Part shown: in pieces, positions 39,548 through 42,798 of the stretch | Numbering within the stretch: the first letter of the stretch is position 1 | Layout of the letters: every line of letters starts with the position of its first letter | Origin: Methanobacteriota archaeon | Lineage (GTDB): Archaea > Thermoplasmatota > Poseidoniia > Poseidoniales > Poseidoniaceae | Direction: 5' to 3' | DNA length: 42,798 bases | Assembly: GCA_002720275.1 (NCBI GenBank) | Contig: PBHR01000005.1 | Coordinates: 1 to 42,798, forward strand | Translations under genes and position numbers: made by a program | Notes under the pieces: generated by a model | What the model was told of the DNA's origin: nothing | Seen by the model: only the letters and a program-made list of their open reading frames with translations | Databases searched by the model: none

Positions 39548-41659
39548 ATGTCCAGAATTGTAGTAGCTGGAACTCTGGATGAGTTATCAGAAACACTTGA
39601 TGTTGCTTCAAAATTGGGATCAATCCACATGCTAGATTATGATGGGGAAATAGAAGATATCAGTTTAGGAAGTCCCAACAAAATTGCCGATGAAGTTAGT
39701 TCATTACTAGTAAAAATGAGAGGTTGTGCTGCTGAGATTAAACCAACCAAAGGTCCTAGAAAATCATTGGCAGGCGTTAGATCTCTTTTAGATGGCGAGT
39801 TTCCTAAACACTTAGACAAAGTCCTTTCAAAGATTAATGCATTAGAAGATACAAAAAATAATTTGGATAAAACCTCTCAAAATTTAACTACAATTATTAG
39901 AATTGCAACATTAAATTTAGATCTAGAACTATTGAGTGACTATAATTCATTATCTTGCTGGATAGGTGAATTTGGCAATCTTCAAAAATTAAAGGCGGAT
40001 TTAGAGAAAAATGCAAATGTAATGTGCTTTAGTGGCAGTAATGGAAAAAGAGGAGTTGCCGCGGTTTTTTGTGATAAAGAAATCTCTGAAGAAATACAAT
40101 CAACAATATCAGAATGCGATTTTGATGCCATTACAACCCCTAATTCTTCGGGCTCGGCGAAAGATTTAGTTGATAACCTTGAAAAAGAAAAGGAAAAATT
40201 AATTACAACTCAAGAAAGTTTTGAAAATGAAATTGATTCATGGAATTCGGAGCATGGTGCTGATTTATTAGCCTGTATAGAATTATTAGAAAGAGATTTA
40301 GAAATTCTTAATGCACCTGTTCGTGTTGCTGTAAGTGAGCACGCATTTGTGATGGACGGATGGATCCCCACATCATCAGTAAAAGAATCAAGTGTGGCAC
40401 TGAAAATGGTTTCAACAGTAGTAGAAACTGAAAAATTCGAATCTGCGCCCCACCATGGACACCATGATGAACATCATGAAGAGCATGATGAAGAACTACC
40501 CCCAATTGCTTACACAGATAGAAATATCTCTAAACCATTTGAATTACTTACTGATTTAGTTGGAAGACCAAGATATGGAAGAATTGACCCCACTATGTTC
40601 ATGTTGTTCACATATCCAATATTTTTTGGAATGATGTTAGGGGACATGATTTATGGAATTTTTACAATAATGCTTGGCCTTTGGATAAAAAATAAATTCA
40701 GCGATAATGAAGCAGCAATACTAGCATCTAGATTAGTAGTATACATTGGTATTTCATGCGTTATATTCGGTTACCTATATGCGGAATTTGCTGGTTGGGA
40801 GATTTTCATTTATGAAAAAGTCAAAGTCAATGGAGTTTACGTTTACGCAGATAAAAATTCATCTCCTGTTGCCTTCCTTAGTGCACTCTATCCCTTCGAT
40901 CTACACCACGGATATGGGCCAAGTGCAGAATTACCATTCGGTATAAACCTAGCCTTCCCATTCCACAGAGTTGGATCTAATATGAGCGATTTGATTGTAA
41001 TCGCATTATATCTTGGTATTCTTCATCTCGCCTTAGGATTCATTATTGGAATTATAGATGTTGCTAAAGGACATGGTCTTGTGGCGGCCTTCTTTGAAAA
41101 GGGTTCATGGTTAATAGTACTAGTGGGTGGATTTTTAGCTTGCTATGGATTTTTAGTAGGGAATGGAGAAGGTTTGACAGAACATTATGCTTCCGCCATG
41201 AGTGATTTAGTATTTTATGGTGGAATTACATTAGTAATAGGAATTATATGTTTATGTTATGGATTAGCCAAATACGAAGGTTTTGGACCAATTGGTATTT
41301 TTGTTGGGCCGCTAGAAACCATCTCTTTGCTTTCAAATGTGTTATCATACATTCGGCTAATGGCAATTGGAGTCGTAGGCGTAAAAATTGCCGAAGCAGG
41401 AAATATGTTGGGTTATGATAACATGATTAAATCCTTTGAATTAGTTGCTAATGGAGATTTCTTAGCAATAATTTCAGGGATAGTAGCGATGTTATTATGG
41501 ATCGGCATTCAACTTTTTGCTTGGGTACTTGGAGTATTTAGTCCAAATATACATGCTGCACGTTTACACTTCGTCGAGTGGATGAAACAATTTTATGATG
41601 GTAGCGGCGAACCATTCAAACCATTTGGTTCAAAACCAAAATTGGTGGAGGTAGAATAA
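39548..41659 (+). CDS. A-type ATP synthase subunit I (membrane stator)
   Basis: Membrane subunit carrying the ion half-channels, about 703 residues. The N-terminal cytoplasmic half has the VVAGTLDELSETL..LGSIHMLDYD opening and coiled-coil stretches. The C-terminal half has about 7-8 membrane helices: PTMFMLFTYPIFFGMMLGDMIYG, LVVYIGISCVIFGYLYAEFAGW, a helix containing ALYLGILHLALGF, and LSNVLSYIRLMAIGVVGVKIAE, which carries the conserved arginine of the proton path. A His-rich loop (HHGHHDEHHEEHDEE, ~297-313) may bind metal. ATG 39548 has no ribosome-binding site; the frame is open 12 codons further up, where AAGGAAG (39510-39516) is 7 bases before ATT 39524. Homologs usually have a few residues before the M-S-(R/K)-(I/V) motif, so ATT may be the real start. 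Confidence 0.92.
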   Translation: MSRIVVAGTLDELSETLDVASKLGSIHMLDYDGEIEDISLGSPNKIADEVSSLLVKMRGCAAEIKPTKGPRKSLAGVRSLLDGEFPKHLDKVLSKINALEDTKNNLDKTSQNLTTIIRIATLNLDLELLSDYNSLSCWIGEFGNLQKLKADLEKNANVMCFSGSNGKRGVAAVFCDKEISEEIQSTISECDFDAITTPNSSGSAKDLVDNLEKEKEKLITTQESFENEIDSWNSEHGADLLACIELLERDLEILNAPVRVAVSEHAFVMDGWIPTSSVKESSVALKMVSTVVETEKFESAPHHGHHDEHHEEHDEELPPIAYTDRNISKPFELLTDLVGRPRYGRIDPTMFMLFTYPIFFGMMLGDMIYGIFTIMLGLWIKNKFSDNEAAILASRLVVYIGISCVIFGYLYAEFAGWEIFIYEKVKVNGVYVYADKNSSPVAFLSALYPFDLHHGYGPSAELPFGINLAFPFHRVGSNMSDLIVIALYLGILHLALGFIIGIIDVAKGHGLVAAFFEKGSWLIVLVGGFLACYGFLVGNGEGLTEHYASAMSDLVFYGGITLVIGIICLCYGLAKYEGFGPIGIFVGPLETISLLSNVLSYIRLMAIGVVGVKIAEAGNMLGYDNMIKSFELVANGDFLAIISGIVAMLLWIGIQLFAWVLGVFSPNIHAARLHFVEWMKQFYDGSGEPFKPFGSKPKLVEVE

Positions 41660-41707
41660 ATTATCACAGTCCAGAAATATATCTGAACAAAAAAAGGAGG
41701 AATAAAC

Positions 41708-42013
41708 ATGAAAATGAAAATAATAAAGAACGGATTAAGAATAATGGCGGTATTAATGATTGCAACATCAATTGTAGGGATTGCTACTGCTGAAGGTGAC
41801 GATAATGCAAGTACAGAAGCAGCTTGGAAGAATCTAGGAGCAGGTATTGCTGTAGGATTAGCTGCAATTGGTGCAGGTATCTCGCAAGCAAACATAGGTG
41901 CTGCTGCTGTAGGAATGTTAGCTGAAGATGATAGTAAGTTTGGTACTGCAATCATATTTACTGCATTACCAGAATCTATTGTTATTCTTGGTCTTTTACC
42001 ACTATTTATGTGA
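41708..42013 (+). CDS. A-type ATP synthase subunit K (rotor proteolipid)
   Basis: Rotor ring subunit of 101 residues. A signal-like N-terminus (RIMAVLMIATSIVGIATA, with an A-T-A site before EGDDNAS) precedes two membrane helices. The first ends SQANIGAAAVGMLAEDDSKFG (Gln60) and the second carries the ion-binding Glu89 in TALPESIVILGLL. Layout and motif order closely resemble the Thermus-type proteolipid, which also has a signal peptide. The C-terminus stops 12 residues after Glu89, which is short. Start ATG 41708 has AAAGGAGGA upstream, a strong ribosome-binding site that fits the need for many copies of this subunit. Confidence 0.9.
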   Translation: MKMKIIKNGLRIMAVLMIATSIVGIATAEGDDNASTEAAWKNLGAGIAVGLAAIGAGISQANIGAAAVGMLAEDDSKFGTAIIFTALPESIVILGLLPLFM

Positions 42014-42045
42014 GAAAAGGATATTAAGATACCGGAGGAAATTAA

Positions 42046-42609
42046 ATGTCGTTAGAAAAACTAGCTGAAAAAATCAATTCTGCTGCAAAAGCTGAAGCGG
42101 ATGAAATAATCAATTCGGCTAATGGGCAAGCATCTGAAATAATCAATTCAGCAAAAAATGAAGCAAAAGAAATGGAAGATAATGCTACTGAGAAAGTTAA
42201 GAAAGAAATATCTCAACTAGCCGTTGAAGTTGTTGCTTCAGCAAAACAAACAAATCAAAAAAGATTGTTGATTGCAAAAAGAGAAGAGTTAGATTCTACT
42301 TGGAAATCTGTTAAGGAATTAGTTGGATCTGGTAAACTATCTGGCCGTAAAGCATTACTTGAATCCATTGTAAAGGAAGCGGACAATTCAACAAATAAAG
42401 GCATGATTTTGAAACCAGTAGTTATTGATAGAGGTGTTTTATCTAAAGCAGGATCGAGTTTCAAGCTTGGTGATGATGTAGAAGGGCTAGGCGGATTTAT
42501 TCTAGAAAGTGCAGATGGATCAATTAGTTTAGATTACAGGTTTGATTCTAGATTAGAGGCTTGTTGGAATGAAAATATACAAAATGTAAGTAATATACTG
42601 TTTGAATAA
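42046..42609 (+). CDS. A-type ATP synthase subunit E (peripheral stalk)
   Basis: Peripheral stalk subunit of 187 residues. The N-terminal half is an Ala/Glu/Lys-rich coiled coil (AAKAEADEIINSANGQASEI) that pairs with subunit H. The C-terminal globular half ends in GGFILESADGSISLDYRFDSRLEA, the conserved G(G)..l...dG.i...nt...RL motif that contacts the A3B3 head. Two short direct repeats in the coiled coil (IINSAxGQASE/IINSAKNEAKE) suggest internal duplication. ATG 42046 has CCGGAGGAAA upstream. The operon continues into subunit C after 10 bases. Confidence 0.9.
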   Translation: MSLEKLAEKINSAAKAEADEIINSANGQASEIINSAKNEAKEMEDNATEKVKKEISQLAVEVVASAKQTNQKRLLIAKREELDSTWKSVKELVGSGKLSGRKALLESIVKEADNSTNKGMILKPVVIDRGVLSKAGSSFKLGDDVEGLGGFILESADGSISLDYRFDSRLEACWNENIQNVSNILFE

Positions 42610-42619
42610 GGTGAAAAAG

Positions 42620-42798
42620 ATGTCTATGTCAATTCCAGGTCTAAGTGGAGGAGGTTCTAATGCCCCTAACGCAGCTGCTCGATGTAAAGCAAGACGTGGG
42701 AAATTATTAGATAGAACGCAGTTGAGACAAATGATTCAACAATCACCTGAACAATTAGCATCTACTGTTGCAGATAAAGGATATAGGAATGAAATTGA
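42620..42798 (+). CDS. A-type ATP synthase subunit C, 3' part outside the window
   Basis: Only the first 59 residues are visible. They start MSMSIPGLSGGGSN and continue with NAAARCKARRGKLLDRTQL and IQQSPEQLASTVADKGYRNEI, which match the opening of the V/A-type C (d-like) subunit: R.ka..gkLl....l..ll...s..e....l..t.Y..ei. This subunit couples the rotor ring to the central stalk. The start is ATG 42620, preceded by AAGGTGA; a second in-frame ATG lies 6 bases on. Its position after E is where C is found in other A-type operons, so F, A, B and D are expected to follow. Confidence 0.8.
   Translation, partial: MSMSIPGLSGGGSNAPNAAARCKARRGKLLDRTQLRQMIQQSPEQLASTVADKGYRNEI

Noticed and set aside
41780..42013. 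Sodium specificity of the ATP synthase from Gln60 and Glu89-Ser90
   Set aside because: Similar Gln plus Glu-Ser/Thr patterns occur in proton-driven Thermus-type proteolipids, so the residues do not settle the coupling ion.
42046..42200. Repeated IINSA segments as a mobile or CRISPR-like repeat
   Set aside because: They are internal repeats of a coiled-coil stalk protein, irregular at the DNA level, with no spacer structure.

Overview
This AT-rich window most likely comes from a planktonic marine archaeon of the Poseidoniales (Marine Group II, Thermoplasmatota). The archaeal marks are an A-type ATP synthase operon, a prenyl diphosphate synthase next to a geranylgeranyl reductase, RPA with its partner protein, a Hel308-like helicase next to KEOPS Cgi121, and TATA boxes about 25-30 bases upstream of many starts. 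A bacterial-type gyrBA pair, large PKD-repeat surface proteins and a TPP riboswitch also fit that group. The assignment is inference from gene content; no rRNA or marker phylogeny is available here. Genes are packed tightly, and no stretch over 300 bases lacks a gene. I saw no insertion sequence, integrase, CRISPR array, tRNA or rRNA.

Layout. Positions 1-1443 hold the end of a proline-catabolic P5C dehydrogenase. Positions 1468-3100 hold a TPP riboswitch and the sodium/solute symporter it should control, a candidate uptake system for thiamine or a precursor. Positions 3103-8005 hold a membrane Smr-domain protein, a DUF2085 membrane protein, and a minus-strand operon of secreted glutaminyl cyclotransferase, a membrane protein and an unusual thymidylate-kinase-like fusion. 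Positions 8088-13377 encode a giant membrane-anchored metalloprotease with PKD repeats and a second secreted protein. Positions 13374-21710 hold aroD, gyrB-gyrA, a DRE-TIM acyltransferase and an AstE/AspA-like deacylase.

Positions 21814-29498 hold a thioesterase, a SprT-like protease and a TerB-like membrane protein, followed by genome-maintenance and tRNA genes: hel308-like, cgi121, rpa and the RPA-associated gene. Positions 29568-32490 encode a small beta-rich protein, two single-domain T2SF membrane proteins and a TadA/FlaI-type ATPase, forming the core of an archaeal type IV pilus or secretion machine without a visible pilin. Positions 32491-36947 hold an asparaginase-family hydrolase, a triple-SAP protein, a coiled-coil protein and a degenerate hydroxymethylbilane-synthase-like protein. 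Positions 37017-39112 hold the lipid genes. From 39193 to the end runs the A-ATPase operon H-I-K-E-C, which leaves the window inside C.

Two expression styles alternate. First genes of transcripts tend to have a TATA box placed for a leaderless start, while internal operon genes carry GGTGA or GGAGG ribosome-binding sites. The items most worth following are the riboswitch-transporter pair, the HemC-like protein lacking catalytic motifs, the RPA whose zinc-finger cysteines are missing, the kinase with an altered P-loop and a fused unknown domain, the pilus-like locus with its unknown small protein, and a probable non-canonical start for the ATP synthase I subunit.
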